A stretch of 64,000 nucleotides of DNA from Chelydra serpentina (Eukaryota > Chordata > Testudines > Chelydridae), in contig JBAIAC010000059.1 in assembly GCA_037349315.1 (NCBI GenBank), forward strand, positions 23,902,501 through 23,966,500. Direction: 5' to 3'. Both the position numbers and the translations under genes were made by a program. Position 1 is the first letter of the stretch, and every line of letters starts with the position of its first letter. This document shows, piece by piece, positions 46,773 through 58,365 of this stretch. The notes beneath the pieces were generated by a model. That model ran no database searches. It was not told where the DNA came from and saw only the letters and a program-made list of their open reading frames with translations.

Positions 46773-46816
46773 TCGGCGCAGTCTTAATGACAGCTGAAGT
46801 CCGATTGATCCAGGTG
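45640..46816 (+). mobile_element. RTE-type LINE, 5'-truncated, 1177 bp
   Basis: It is flanked by an exact 12-bp direct repeat ACATTGCCAAAG (45628-45639, 46817-46828). The sister hAT copy at 35255-35694 carries this sequence only once, which proves insertion. The body encodes the C-terminal two-thirds of an RT ORF ending at TGA 46770-46772, then only 44 bp of 3' sequence, a short 3' UTR as in RTE LINEs. The 5' end starts inside the RT domain. There is no poly(A) tail. The insert is rich in CpG compared with its surroundings. Confidence 0.88.
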
Positions 46817-47198
46817 ACATTGCCAAAGAGCCACAGTAATACATCAGCAGCTCCCCATCAGCTCCTCACTCCCGGCACCTCCCACCCACCGGCAGCCCCA
46901 CCGATCAGCGCCTTCCCCCTCCCCACACCTCCTGATCAGCTGTTTTGTGGTGTGCAGGAGGCTCTGGGGGGAGGAGCGAGGGCATGGCAGGCTCAGGGGA
47001 GAGGGCAGGAAGGGGTGGAGTGGGGGCAGAGCCTGTGGCAGAGCCAAGGGTTGAGCAGTGAGCACCCCCCGGCACATTGGAAAGTCGGCACCTGTTGCTC
47101 CATCTCCAGAGTTGGTGCCTACACAAGAAGCTGCGTATTAACTTATGAAGAGCCGCATGTGGCTCCGGAGCCACAGGTTGACCACCCCTGAGCTAGAA

Positions 47199-48278
47199 GA
47201 TTAGCTGCTGTTCAACTGGGAAAATATATATTCACTCACATTAGGAAGTGACCACATTCTTTCCAAGCAACCTGTTGAATATTCCACAAACATAGCAGGA
47301 CAGAGCAAGAGTGTCTGTCTTCATTTAAGAGAATGGTATTCAACCATATATCTGTGGAATGTGCCTGTTCTCTCTTTTTAGCATTTTTAATAGAGGCATA
47401 TTTTCCTAGTTCAGTCTGAACAATGGAACCAAATAGGAGTCTGTCTTTCTCAGTTTGCTTAAGAGCGGCTAGGTACATTTTAAGGGGAAAGCTTCTGAGT
47501 GCAGAAATTATGCAGTTAACAAGGATGAGATTTATGAGAAATTGTGATTAAAGTTCAAATTTAAGACACAGTTCAGTCAACAAAACTAATAAAAGCTTCA
47601 CAATGTGGGACTAGAAAACACTTTGCCTACATAACCAAGGGCACCTCTGGAATCATAAGGATTTTGGACTCTGCTGGAAAGAAGATGCAGTACTTTCACT
47701 TGGTAGATCCAATATTTTAACACTGCAACCAGAGCAGTACACTTGATTGAATATGTATTAACCACTTTGTGTGAAGCAGAACATATCCTGTGGTTTCCCA
47801 GAATGTAAAGAGCTTGAACTCTTTTTCATCATAGTAGCAGAGAATAGCATGTTCTTTTTATTGTCTCAATTCTATGTTCCCAAAAAGATTGAACTATAAA
47901 AATTCACTATACATGACTATTTTTCTTAAGGTACAAGTTAACTTTTTTGCTAAGAATGCTAACTCCTGAACACATTGTAAATCAATACAGCTGTATCTTG
48001 AATTTGAAACAATAGCTATGGTTTTAATATTGAATAATACTTTAGGAGTCCTTCTCTAGGATCCTCACTATTTTCTTTTCCTGTTCTGTAGAACATAAGC
48101 GGTGAAAGTGTAATCATTTTAATTTGAGAAACATAATTGAAAAATTACTTACCCAAAAGCCTTAGTATGATTTTTAAAACAAATTTTCCTTTCTTACATA
48201 AAGCAATACTATGGTCAATTTTTATATCACTTAAGAAATTTGGACTAAAAGCAAGGAAATGAATAGCTTCAGTAAATA
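47199..48278. other. Intronic sequence, nothing recognised
   Basis: AT-rich DNA between two hAT-type insertions; no feature supported. Confidence 0.45.
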
Positions 48279-48286
48279 TGCTACAC

Positions 48287-48933
48287 TGGGGTGGACAAAC
48301 TACGGCCTGTGGGCCAGATCCAGCCCGCCAGCCATTTTAATCCAGCCCTCAAGCTCCCGCTGGGGAGTGGGGTCTGGGGCTTGCCCCACTTTGACGCTCT
48401 AGCCAGGGTCGGGGGCCACTCCACGTGGCTCCCGGAAGCAGAGACATGGTTCCCCTCCGGCTCCTACTCATAGGGGTAGCCAGGGGGCTTCGCTCTGGAC
48501 GCTGCCCCCAGAGCTCCCATTGGCCAGGAACCGCAACGAATGGGAGCTGCAGGTGTGGCGCCTGTGTATGGGGCAGTGTGCAGAGCCACCTGGCCGTGCC
48601 TCCTCAGAGCCAGAGAAGGGACATGCTGCTGCTTTCGGGAGTCGCTTGAGGTAAGCGCTGCCCGGAGTCTGCACCCCTGAGCCTCCCCTGCGCCCCTGCC
48701 CCAGTCCTGATCCCCCTCCTGCCCTCCGAATTCCTCGGTCCCAGCCCGGGGCACCCTCCTGTACCCCAAACTCCCCAGCCCTCTCCCGCACCCTGAATTT
48801 CTCCTGTCTGGCCTCACCCTGGAGCCCTCACCCCCTCCTGCACTCCAACCTCAATTTTGTGAGCATTCCTGGTCCGCCATACAATTTCTATTCCCAGATG
48901 TGGCCCTCGGGCCAAAAAGTTTGCCTACCCCTG
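48287..48933. mobile_element. Non-autonomous hAT transposon, 647 bp
   Basis: The left end TGGGGTGGACAAACTACGGC and right end AAAGTTTGCCTACCCCTG are inverted. TGCTACAC is present on both sides (48279-48286, 48934-48941), an exact 8-bp duplication if the left end has lost one or two bases. The interior shares CCCATTGGCCAGGAACCGC with the repeat in 15117-15640. Confidence 0.82.
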
Positions 48934-48954
48934 TGCTACACTCATCAAGTATAA

Positions 48955-49724
48955 GGCCTTGGCTACGCTTGCAGATGTACAGCGCTGTGAGTTAAACCCG
49001 TCTTCGTACAGCTGAGTAGGGAAAGCGCTGCAGCCTGTCCACACTGGCAGCTGCCAGCGCAGTAAGGTGGCTGCATTTGCAGCTGTATTGGGAGCGGTGC
49101 ATTATGGGCATTCAAGTGGCTGCAACGTGCTTTTCAAATGGGGGGGGTGAGGGGGACTTTGACAGGGAGCGTTTTGGGAGAGAGAGTGGGTTTTTGGAAT
49201 CTCCACAGAGTGTCAGCTCATTATTTCCACACTTCCACATCCCCTGCCTCTCTCTCAATCACTGAAAGCAAACAGCAGGGGCTTTGTTTTTAAAGAGCAG
49301 ATAAAAGAGAACTTGGGGGAAATGGAGCCTTCCCCCCCCCGTTCTCCCCCCCCCCCCCCCCCATCTCTGTCCAAGGCAACTTTGCTGCCGGCATTTCTAA
49401 CGGAGGGCCGCCCCCCCCCCCCCCCCCCCGGCCTGCAAACAGTAGCTGTGTTTGGTTTTTTGTAAAGCACCTCAACAACGGAGCTCTGAACTCCAACCCG
49501 GAAGTGCCGTTTCAAAACAAAGGCAGCTTCCGGAGATCAGTAACTGCGGAGTTCCTCGGCTACACTGAAAGACCAGCGTTCCACCCACTTCGCAACAGTT
49601 GCTATTGCAGCACTGTATCTGAGGAGATGCATCGTTGCACGTGCCTTGCAAGTGTAGCCAGTTAGTGAGTTACAGCGCTGCAGGCAGTTTTATTGCGCTG
49701 TAACTCGTAAGTGTAGCCAAGGCC
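48955..49724. mobile_element. Harbinger-like non-autonomous element, family H, copy 3
   Basis: Ends as in copies 1 and 2 (GGCCTTGGCTACGCTTGC ... GTGTAGCCAAGGCC), 770 bp. Flanks TAA and TTA. It contains two long C tracts (about 49346-49361 and 49410-49428). It begins only 13 bp after the duplicated flank of the preceding hAT element. Confidence 0.8.
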
Positions 49725-49727
49725 TTA

Positions 49728-52700
49728 AGAAGTGCATACTTCAGGGGTCAGAATTGTGTTGTGATGGATTTGTAGGTGTATTGTTTTTACTTGGATTTTG
49801 GTTGTCGGTATTTCCATTTAAGGGATAGTTAACTGTGAAATTCAGTTACTTAAGATGGAATTTTTGGTAAAGTAATCATTGCTGTTTCTTGAATGTAAAA
49901 TCAAGTATATTACGGTAAGACTATATGTATGGACTTGAAAAGTTATGGAGTTTTGAGTTTTGTAGTCAACATTCATGAGTAGCATTTATTTTTGGGTCAT
50001 AGTTTAATTAGTGGTGACATGACAGAATATGCATTGCTAAATGCATTGTTAATGTTTGTGGGTGTTACTCATAATCAACAATTCACTTTTTTTTAAAGTA
50101 TGGTGAGTAAGTACATATGTCATCTTATGGCCTTAACTAGTTTTTCAAATGAAGTTTCACTGGATTTTTTGGAAGCTTCTGGTGGCATAGAACTTTTTTT
50201 GCATCTTGGGTGACCCACACTTATGTTTAAAGGCGTGATGGGCACTGGCCAAAATATGCTAAATGCTGGAAACCAGTATCCATATTACCCTGGTGACCTC
50301 AAAATTGCTGTAGGGGAGTGGGGAATCTGTCAGTGAAAATGTACTGCTTATAGACAGCATTACCCCAATGTCCTTGCTGAAAAAATTGGTCATTAGTGGC
50401 AGTTGTAGAATGTATTCTCTGGCTTTCTTTTCAGTCAGCTTTACTAATAAGCATTTATCTAATTTTCAGATTATAGCCATTGAAAATGTGATTATGCTTG
50501 CTCTTAAAATTTTTTGACAAGCCAGTTCAAAACATCTGCTTAATAAGCATTTATTAAGCACATTTATCACTGTGCTATCTAATTACTGTTAATGGATTTT
50601 AAATACGGTGAGGCTGCCCAGCATTAGTAAAGTTTACTTGTGGAGAATCTTGATGTGATATATCATCGGGTTGGCAAAGGGGCATAAACATTTAAAACTT
50701 CGAAAAGGAGCTGCTTTATACACCTCTCTAACTTAGTATATTCAGAAATGTCTGTTCAAATTCTAGTTGATGAAAACCCATGAGGATTTTTGGGGGGGCT
50801 AATGGGAGACGGGGGACAACTTCCTTTACAATAGGACACAGATTGTAACTAACTCTGTAAAAGCTACTGCATCTCCTTAATATCATGCAACCTTCTTTAG
50901 GTATGCAGTAGTGGAGTTCCTCTCCTCTTAACCTCCGTGGCCTCTTCTGTCCCACCTGTGAGCTTTTTGAAAGTTATCTGTACTCTGCTATCCTAGCAGT
51001 CATGTCTTCCTCAACTAGCTGGTCTGCAAGGAGGGTAAGAACCTGCTGCCCTCAGCTAGAGAAGGTGATTCTTTAGTCCATGGGATGGGGTAGAGTCTGT
51101 CAGTTAGTAAGTTCCAGTGTCTAGCCTGACTGGTGACGGGTTGTTTCATGCACACCTGTGTGTGTGTATGTGTGTATGACATCTTGTACCAGAAGATGAT
51201 TAGTTGTGTGATCATACAAGACCATTGTAATGCATATGTATTAGTGTTGAATGTGCAACCATAGTTTTCACACTTCCTGACTCATGAATGTGTAGCCATG
51301 CAACTTTTTAATACAGCTTTTTCTATGGTCAGCCCTACTCTTCTAAATATTCCAGATTAAGGTATCTCTGGCTAGACAGTTGAAATAGTTCCCTTCTCAC
51401 CTTAGTCTATCTGAGGCGGGGCCTTCTGTGGAGACCCACCTTGTTCAGTCCTCATGTGATAGGCTGTGTAGTTAACATGCACATCTTATTTCCATGCTAA
51501 ATGTGGATTTTTACAAAGTAACTTAAAAAGAGATCCTATCATGTTAGCAGATGCAGGACATAGAGTAGTCTCTGGCTGTGAAACCCTTTTAGGCTGCAGT
51601 GTTTCCTATTTGAGAGAGTGTCTCTCTCTGGCCTTTAGTTACTCAGTCAGAGAAATGGGGCGGTTAATAATGCTTTGCACTTGTATAGGAGATTTCAATG
51701 CACTTTCAAATGTAGGTAAGCATTACTGACTTTTACAGCAGACCTAATTAGAGATTTGAATAAAATTGCATGAGATGCACCAGTCTAGTACTTAAGACAT
51801 GGGCCTACCACTTGAGATTGGGGTTCTGTTCCCAGTTCTGCCAGAGACTTACTACCTTTGTCAAGACACTGCAAAACTTGAGAGGAGCCATTTTTGTCTT
51901 AAAATGCTCAGCTTATTCAAAGCTTTTGTTGAAAACTAGTGTTCTGAATCTTAAACATTTGCAAGTATGAGAATATTTTATTTTTGAGGATCAAAATCAG
52001 CCAACTCTGGGAAGGCTTGCATCTAACATTAATAAACTGCACACATCTGCCACGCCTGGTCCTATAACTCCAAAAGATGGGTGGCATCTCTTGAAGTGAA
52101 ATAAAATCTTTGGCTCTCATGTCCTTTCTAAGCTTCTATCACCTAATGGAAGGTAACATACTGATGCACGTAGTTACCAATCTTGCTCCCACTGAAGACA
52201 ATGGCAAACTCTCATTAACCTCACATGGAGCAAGACAGAGTCCCAAACCACTCAATAAAAATTATTAACTTTGCCTGATTGCAGCTGAAGAAAGCGTATT
52301 GCAACAGGCATGTGAATTTTCAAGGAGACTGCTGTATGGAATGTTTGAAGGGATAATTGCTTTGCTAAAGGGAAGCAAATAAACATTAGCAAGTTAAATT
52401 TTCAAACCAGCCTAACTTCTTAATGATCTATAATTCAGATAGTGACACTTTCTTCACAGTTTGTAGGTACTGTCTCTCTTCCCTTCAGAGTAAATTGGGC
52501 AATTTCTTGGCCAAACCAATTCTGGAAGTAAGCTGGTTGCAACTTTTACTAGTAGAGAAGCTGTAGCTTCTCCAAACATTTGATCCCAATTCACTTGGGA
52601 TTTTGAACTATGTTATTTTGCACTAACTTTGTCTGTTTTTAAAAAAAGTGAGTTGAGAACTTCTGAAATACATACAGTACATGTTTATGGTGACACACAG

Positions 52701-55700
52701 GCCTCTTATTGGGCTTGTGTAGTCTGTCTGAAAAGAGACCAGAAACAAAGCTAACTAGCGAAATGTTATAGGTGATGTTATATCATGCTCATAGGGCCAT
52801 TTTGCCAGCTGTTGACTACCATGGTATTCTTTTTTGAAAAAACCTTCTCAATTCTAAGAGTGACTCTTATAAAGTTATCCTGAAGCAGTTGCTCGTGTTG
52901 ATACTTTTGAGCATGCTTCATGTTTAAAGTCTCAAATTTTGCATCTTGAGTTGAAAGCGACAAACATGTTTTCAGGCGCTCACACCAGTACTGAAACTTG
53001 ATACTGAAAGCAACTTTGAGCCCAAATTGGGCTTTGGAGACGGTTGAAAAATCTAAAGAGCAAGCTATAATGAATGGCTTTATCTGGACTATGGATGTAT
53101 TGGGCCTAATTCTACTCCTGTTGCGGTCAATGGGAGTAGGATTGTGTAACCATACATGAAAGTTCCCCTTTAAGGAATAGAAAACTTTGTGGGGAGGAGG
53201 AGGTAGAAGAAAACTAGCAGTAGAGATGGACTTGTCACGTGCCTGTTTTTCAAAGTTGCTGTGCTCATTTGGAACTGTTCTAAGTCCTCTAGGTAACTGC
53301 CAATCATGCTTTTAAGAAAGTTCTCTTCTCTTCAGGGTTCCTGGACTTCCCCTTTGGCACATTTTACGGTGTTTATTTTTCCTTATTCCAAGGGACCTGG
53401 GCTCCTGTTGGAAAGTGATGGAATAATCCCTGCTCGGCACCTGCCATGTTGAGGGAGCACCCCTAACACAGCTTGCTGGGAGACAGTTTGTGAAATAACG
53501 CAGTAACATGTTTGCAGTAGTATGCCTTTTCTCTTATTATCCACTGTTAAATTTATTTTGAATGAAATTATTGAAACAGACTTTGAAAGGAGGCTTGGGT
53601 GAGTCTCTCTTCCTCAGTCATTGCAGAGGGATTTATGTCTGGAATTCTTAACACTAATAGCTGCTACTTCCAAAGTGCCAACTTGTATTAATTGCGGGGG
53701 AGCATGGGTAGTTGATCCTATGTAATGGGATTGAAATATGCATTTGCTGTTGGGTCAACAATACACCTGTTATATTTGTCCGGAGTAAATGGTTGTAGAG
53801 CTGTAACAACAAATAAGCCAATGTTTTTTAAAACAATTCTATAATGAACTCAAATCAAATTACAAGCTAACACATCTATTGTAAATAAAATCAAATGTAT
53901 GGATTCTGATTACTCTTTAAACTTGCTAATTTAACTGGTAGGTAAGATTGTTCTTCTGTCTAATTGATTCTTAACATCTTATTTGTACTTCCTTTTTAAT
54001 TCTTGCATGAGATCTCTGATGATTCAAAATGATAGTATATGTTAAATTAAAACTTTTATTTACTCCTTTCCCGAATCAGTTTCAGTGGCCCAGTAAAAAT
54101 TTTTAACTAGGAAACAAAAATTTAATTTTTTGTTGGATGCTGTAAACAATTTTAAGATTAATATGGGGGTGTTTAAGAGAGATTTGCATGTTACACTGGA
54201 AAACAATATTGCCCTGGCTAAGTATATTTTAAATAGGCATGGTGTACACACACAACCTTATTGTAGTGTAATTTAGTAGTAACAACACCTAATGACCTTG
54301 TTATGCTAGGTGTTGCAAAAACATATTTGCCTTGATATATACACTGTGATGCTGAACTCTGACATTTCATTGTGTCGGCTAGACTTGAGCTACATGCTAA
54401 ATCCTTAACTTTTTTCCAGAAATTACTAAATATACAGATTTTATTTGTAAGTAAATTGATTGCTTTCTAGGTATTGTCGATGAAATGTTTAAATGAATTT
54501 TTGTAGGCTCTATTAGGCGCATGTCTGACAAATGCATAATATACAGTTTGGGTTTGTTGGTGCACTCTAAAACTGATTTTGAATACCAAAAAGTACAGCT
54601 CACAGGACACTTCTGCTAAAGTATACATGTCTCTGTATATCCCCTCATCCCTTCAAAAGGCTAATACTGTTGCCACTAATGTACTGCAGTAGTGAAAATT
54701 TGGCGCTAAGGCCTCTAATTGTAAAGGTACCTGTTACAAAATGTTAACGTTTCATACTGTTCACTATAGACTGAAGGTTGTTTAAAACCATGCTATTACA
54801 CACTCAACTTGGCTGGAAAAACCCCTTTTAATTACTGATTATAGCTTTAAAATCCCCTTGAGTCCACTTCCTTCATCGTATGTGAATGAAAAAGGATTTC
54901 CTTTAAGACCAGATGATGTCTTATGGAAGTAACTCTATAGTAGTTTTAAATGCTACAGTCATAACTTGTTGGGGACGGAGTGCTTGTGGTGGTTTACTAA
55001 GAATATATGCATAAAAACAGGAGTTTTTTATCCAATAAATCTGAAGATGTAATTCCTTCTTTGATTATCACAATTGCCTTAACAGCATTTGTGTGCAAGA
55101 TCACTTGGGGCAAGAGTATGAGCCTGAGAGTACCAAGGGCAATATCTGTGCAACAAGCCTGAGTTCTGGCTGGAGCACCTATGAAAAATTCTGTTTGTCA
55201 ACAAGAATTCCTTCTGTAGCCTCCTAGGGAGCATGTGTGTGTGCCAGAGCATTAGCTCTGCCAGTCTTAGACAGTATTGGGAGAAGCTTCTGACACCTTC
55301 CTCCAAAAGAGAGCCCTGGCAGCTGCTCAGCGGGCTGTCTGAATCTGACCATTACTGAAGATTGTGATTGAAGTGATTGAAGTGGAGCATAAGCAACTGG
55401 ACCAATGAACAAAACCCCTGTTTTTATACAAATATATACCTAAGAGAGTACAAGAGAAATCAAAAAATTAGAAACAGAGTTAACTTTTTCTTTCACACAG
55501 CATTAACATGTCATGTCTTTGTAGAATGTGCAAATTCTGGATCTAGCTAATTTTTTTTGAAGAGTTAAAACATTGGCTTATCATTCAGCACTCGTGAATT
55601 ACAGTAAAATTCCCCAGCTATAGTCCATGCAGAATCTTTCAGCATCTGATAATGTGTGTTTTGTTCAAGCTTTAGTGGTGTCTTTATTATGCATTCAGGT

Positions 55701-55833
55701 TCCTTTTGGGTTTAGAGGCTATGAAATGGATATAATGGAGTTCATGGCTTTTTGTTGGGGAGAACTACAAGTTATTAACTGTTAAAATAAATTAGTAAAT
55801 TAACACTCTACATATGCTTTTCTCCTTGTCCAG
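49728..55833. other. PPP6R3: Distal intron 1, mostly unique sequence
   Basis: About 6.1 kb with low repeat content compared with the rest of the intron. It holds a MIR-like SINE (51775-51890), two short reptile repeat phrases (TCTTGCTCCCACTGAAGACA near 52182; CTGTTGCGGTCAATGGGAGT near 53118) and a TG-rich run at 51157-51177. No exon recognised. Confidence 0.5.
51775..51890 (+). repeat. MIR-like SINE fragment
   Basis: GTACTTAAGACATGGGCCTA, then GGGTTCTGTTCCCAGTTCTG and CAGAGACTTACTACCTTTG follow the MIR head and core. Confidence 0.6.
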
Positions 55834-55839
55834 ACCAGC

Positions 55840-56066
55840 ATGTTTTGGAAATTTGATCTCCATTCGTCATCCCACATAGACACACTTCTAGAAAGAGAAG
55901 ATGTAACGCTGAAGGAATTGATGGACGAGGAGGATGTTTTACAGGAATGCAAAGCTCAGAATCGCAAACTTATAGAGTTTCTGTTGAAATCAGAATGTCT
56001 GGAAGATTTAGTTTCATTTATTATAGAAGAACCACCTCAAGAGATGGATGAAAAGATCAGATACAA
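55840..56066 (+). CDS. PPP6R3: PPP6R3 first coding exon, residues 1-75 plus two bases
   Basis: PPP6R3 (SAPS domain family member 3) is a regulatory subunit that binds the PP6 catalytic subunit PPP6C and helps choose substrates, mainly in the cytoplasm. The exon starts at about 55834 after CTTTTCTCCTTGTCCAG; ACCAGC precedes the ATG, with A at -3. It encodes [20 protein letters not shown], then [20 protein letters not shown], and reaches MDEKIRY. This is the invariant N-terminus of the SAPS family. Ser-Ser at 9-10 and Ile-13 point to R3; as I recall, PPP6R1 and PPP6R2 begin LHTSSHL and LHTTSHV. The donor GTAGGA follows AA, so lysine 76 (AA|G) is split by the intron. Confidence 0.97.
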
Positions 56067-57800
56067 GTAGGAAAACACTACTTATCTGTGACATTGGGGA
56101 GGCGTAGCGAGAGGAGAAATTAGTATTTAATTCCTGTAGGCCAGTCTGTAGTCGCACTGGTATGCACTTAAAAGTTCTGTCTTCTGCTTTATAGTAAGTC
56201 TTGCATTTTCTGAGTGTTTTTTGTGCTACTTAACATCATGACTCCCATTAATGCTTATACGTTTAGTATGGTTAAGCCCCCCCCCCCCCCCCCCCTTCCT
56301 CTGAAAATTCCACCTAAATTGATTTGGTGCCCAAATGGTGAAAGGGTGCATTGAAGGGAATATCTCAAGTGACTGTCTAGAAAGCCTCACCTCTTGTTGT
56401 ATCATTAGAAATAGAGTGATACTAATAAGGTTTTGTGGGGAATATGCCACCCAATCAGACACTTGTACCCATGTCGTTAATGGCTAGTGAAGATCATTGG
56501 GGATGAATGGTAGAGATTCTATTACTGCTGTAAGGAGATGTGCTTAATCTCTAATTATGAACCTTCAGTGTGGAGATAGCATGATCAAACTGCAGATGTG
56601 GCCAAGAACCATTTTTCATGAGTTTGGCAAAAAAGGGTTCAGACTTTTCTTCATATACTTTGCTACAGTTATACAAGCACTTCTCTCATCTGGCTTAGGC
56701 TATTTCAGTGCACTCTACATGGAGCTGCACCTCATGATTACCTGAAAACTAAGTGCATAATGTGCCTGCCATCTTAATAAGCAGTATTTCAGGCAAAGAG
56801 TATGTTGTGTCAGGCCTCCATCTTTTGCTGTGGCTTCTAGTTAAGTTTTGGGTAGAGATTAAGGTATGTTTAACTAAAGTAACTGAGATGCTGCCCCGCA
56901 GCCCTACAGTGTGATATCCATGCAGTTAAAATAAATCCATATGCTAACGATTGGTTTGTTTAAATTTGTTTTTAAAGCACTTAAAGGCATTTTTTAAAGA
57001 AATAAACTTAAGTGAATAAATGCACAGGACTGTGGGTCTGCATACCTTTGCTACTAAAATACTGGAAAATTGTTTTTTGCTATATAGCTAGCTACCCAAT
57101 GTAAAGTGGATAAAGCCTTATGTTTTGCATGTACATATTGTGTATGTTGTAGTATAGTTGAGATTAAACTGTCCCAGTGCATTTGTTTCTAACTTGGCAT
57201 GAAGCAATATTAGTCAGCTTTGTAGGGTTTTGTGAGAGATGCTGCTGCCTGAATTAGGGAGACTTTTAACAAACATAAAAATGTTAGAAATAATATTGAT
57301 CCAGAAATCATAATGCTGACTTTGTGGTCTTCATATGAACTCTGGGAATAAAACAGAGTATCAGGACTATCTGTTCTTCACTTGCTGACACTCGAATTGC
57401 TCCCGCCTCCTTTTTTTTTCTTTTCCCCAAGACAAAATGGGAAATGGTTTCTGAAGTGGGGATGTTAGTGCTCAGACAGGAGGGCTCACTAGTACATATT
57501 AAGCTAAAAGCTCACCATATACTATTTGTATTGCTTCTGACACTCAACTTGTGTGACATCTGTACTGCTGCAGTGTAGTGAGACTGGAGACGCCTGATCT
57601 CCGAATAAAAGCATAAAAACCTTTTTACAGACCAGTACATTTATATTTAGACTAACTTACCCAGCTCTCTGCAAATCAGCAGCCTTACGGTTTTCCATAT
57701 CTGTCCAACAAGCCCACCAAATTGCTTCGTTTTGAGTCCATATTTTACTGTGTAATATTTGTTTTATAAGCATGAGTGATGGAAGGTGTCCCTTTTCTAG
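56067..57800 (+). other. PPP6R3: PPP6R3 intron 2
   Basis: GTAGGA to TTTTCTAG, 1734 bp, phase 2. It holds a C tract (about 56277-56295) and no recognised element otherwise. Confidence 0.9.
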
Positions 57801-57987
57801 GTATCCGAACATATCTTGTGAGCTTCTTACGTCCGATGTCTCGCAGATCAATGATAGACTGGGAGAAGAAGAGTCCTTACTTATGAAACTGTACAGCTTC
57901 CTATTAAATGAATCCCCTCTCAACCCTTTATTGGCCAGTTTCTTCAGCAAGGTGCTAAGTATTCTTATCAGCAGAAAACCGGAACAG
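57801..57987 (+). CDS. PPP6R3: PPP6R3 second coding exon, residues 76-138
   Basis: Follows CCCTTTTCTAG. The first base completes lysine 76, then [40 protein letters not shown] and [20 protein letters not shown] with EQ at the end, stopping at the donor CAG|GTAAAT. At 187 bp it joins the previous exon in frame and leaves phase 0. [10 protein letters not shown] is a hallmark of all SAPS proteins. The segment belongs to the helical-repeat SAPS domain that contacts PP6. Substitutions relative to the mammalian protein that I recall are conservative (Asp to Glu, Met to Ile). Confidence 0.97.
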
Positions 57988-58309
57988 GTAAATATTTATA
58001 AGCTGTTTGTAGCATGTGCAGCAATAGCTGTAATATTGAGCTGCGCTCCTCTGTAGGGCCACCATTTTAAAAGGTTGTAGCTGAATCAAGCAACCGGATT
58101 CACTTTTTCCATGACAATAGAAAGTTTTCTAGTAGAGATGAAAACTTTAAGAATATTAACAACCTGGGTAACTCTCACTGACGTATCTTAACTTTGTTTA
58201 TCAGAACAGCTGTCTGGTCAGAAATGTGTTACCAAGGGGAAGTATTTTTTTCTGCCCACTCCTGAATTGACTGCTTGCTGTCACCATCCCTTAGTTAAAG
58301 AGGTTTAAT

Positions 58310-58365
58310 AGATTTTTAAGGCCAGAAGGGACTATCATGATCATCTAGTCTTCTTTTGAGGAAAC
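58310..58365 (-). repeat. CR1-like 3' end fragment
   Basis: TTTTTAAGGCCAGAAGGGAC then TATCATGATCATCTAGTC is the familiar reverse complement of CR1 3' text. Confidence 0.55.

Larger units (their letters stand above)
45580..47190. mobile_element. Non-autonomous hAT transposon, family G, copy 2 (interrupted)
   Basis: The left end CAGAGGTGGCCAACCTGAG and right end CACAGGTTGACCACCCCTG are inverted. An exact 8-bp duplication AGCTAGAA flanks it (45572-45579, 47191-47198). It lies opposite in orientation to copy 1 at 35255-35694. An RTE-type LINE is inserted at 45640-46816. Confidence 0.9.
7741..55833 (+). other. PPP6R3: PPP6R3 intron 1
   Basis: The intron runs from the inferred exon 1 donor (GTAGGG at 7741, or GTGAGC at 7834) to the acceptor at 55832-55833 (pyrimidine-rich CTTTTCTCCTTGTCCAG). 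It is about 48 kb and holds most of the transposable elements listed below. The first part, 8110-10138, has no recognisable gene or repeat beyond a C-run at 8229-8241. Confidence 0.6.

Noticed and set aside
57772..58056. Open frame running through PPP6R3 coding exon 2
   Set aside because: The real exon is 57801-57987. The extension on both sides is intron read-through beyond good splice sites.
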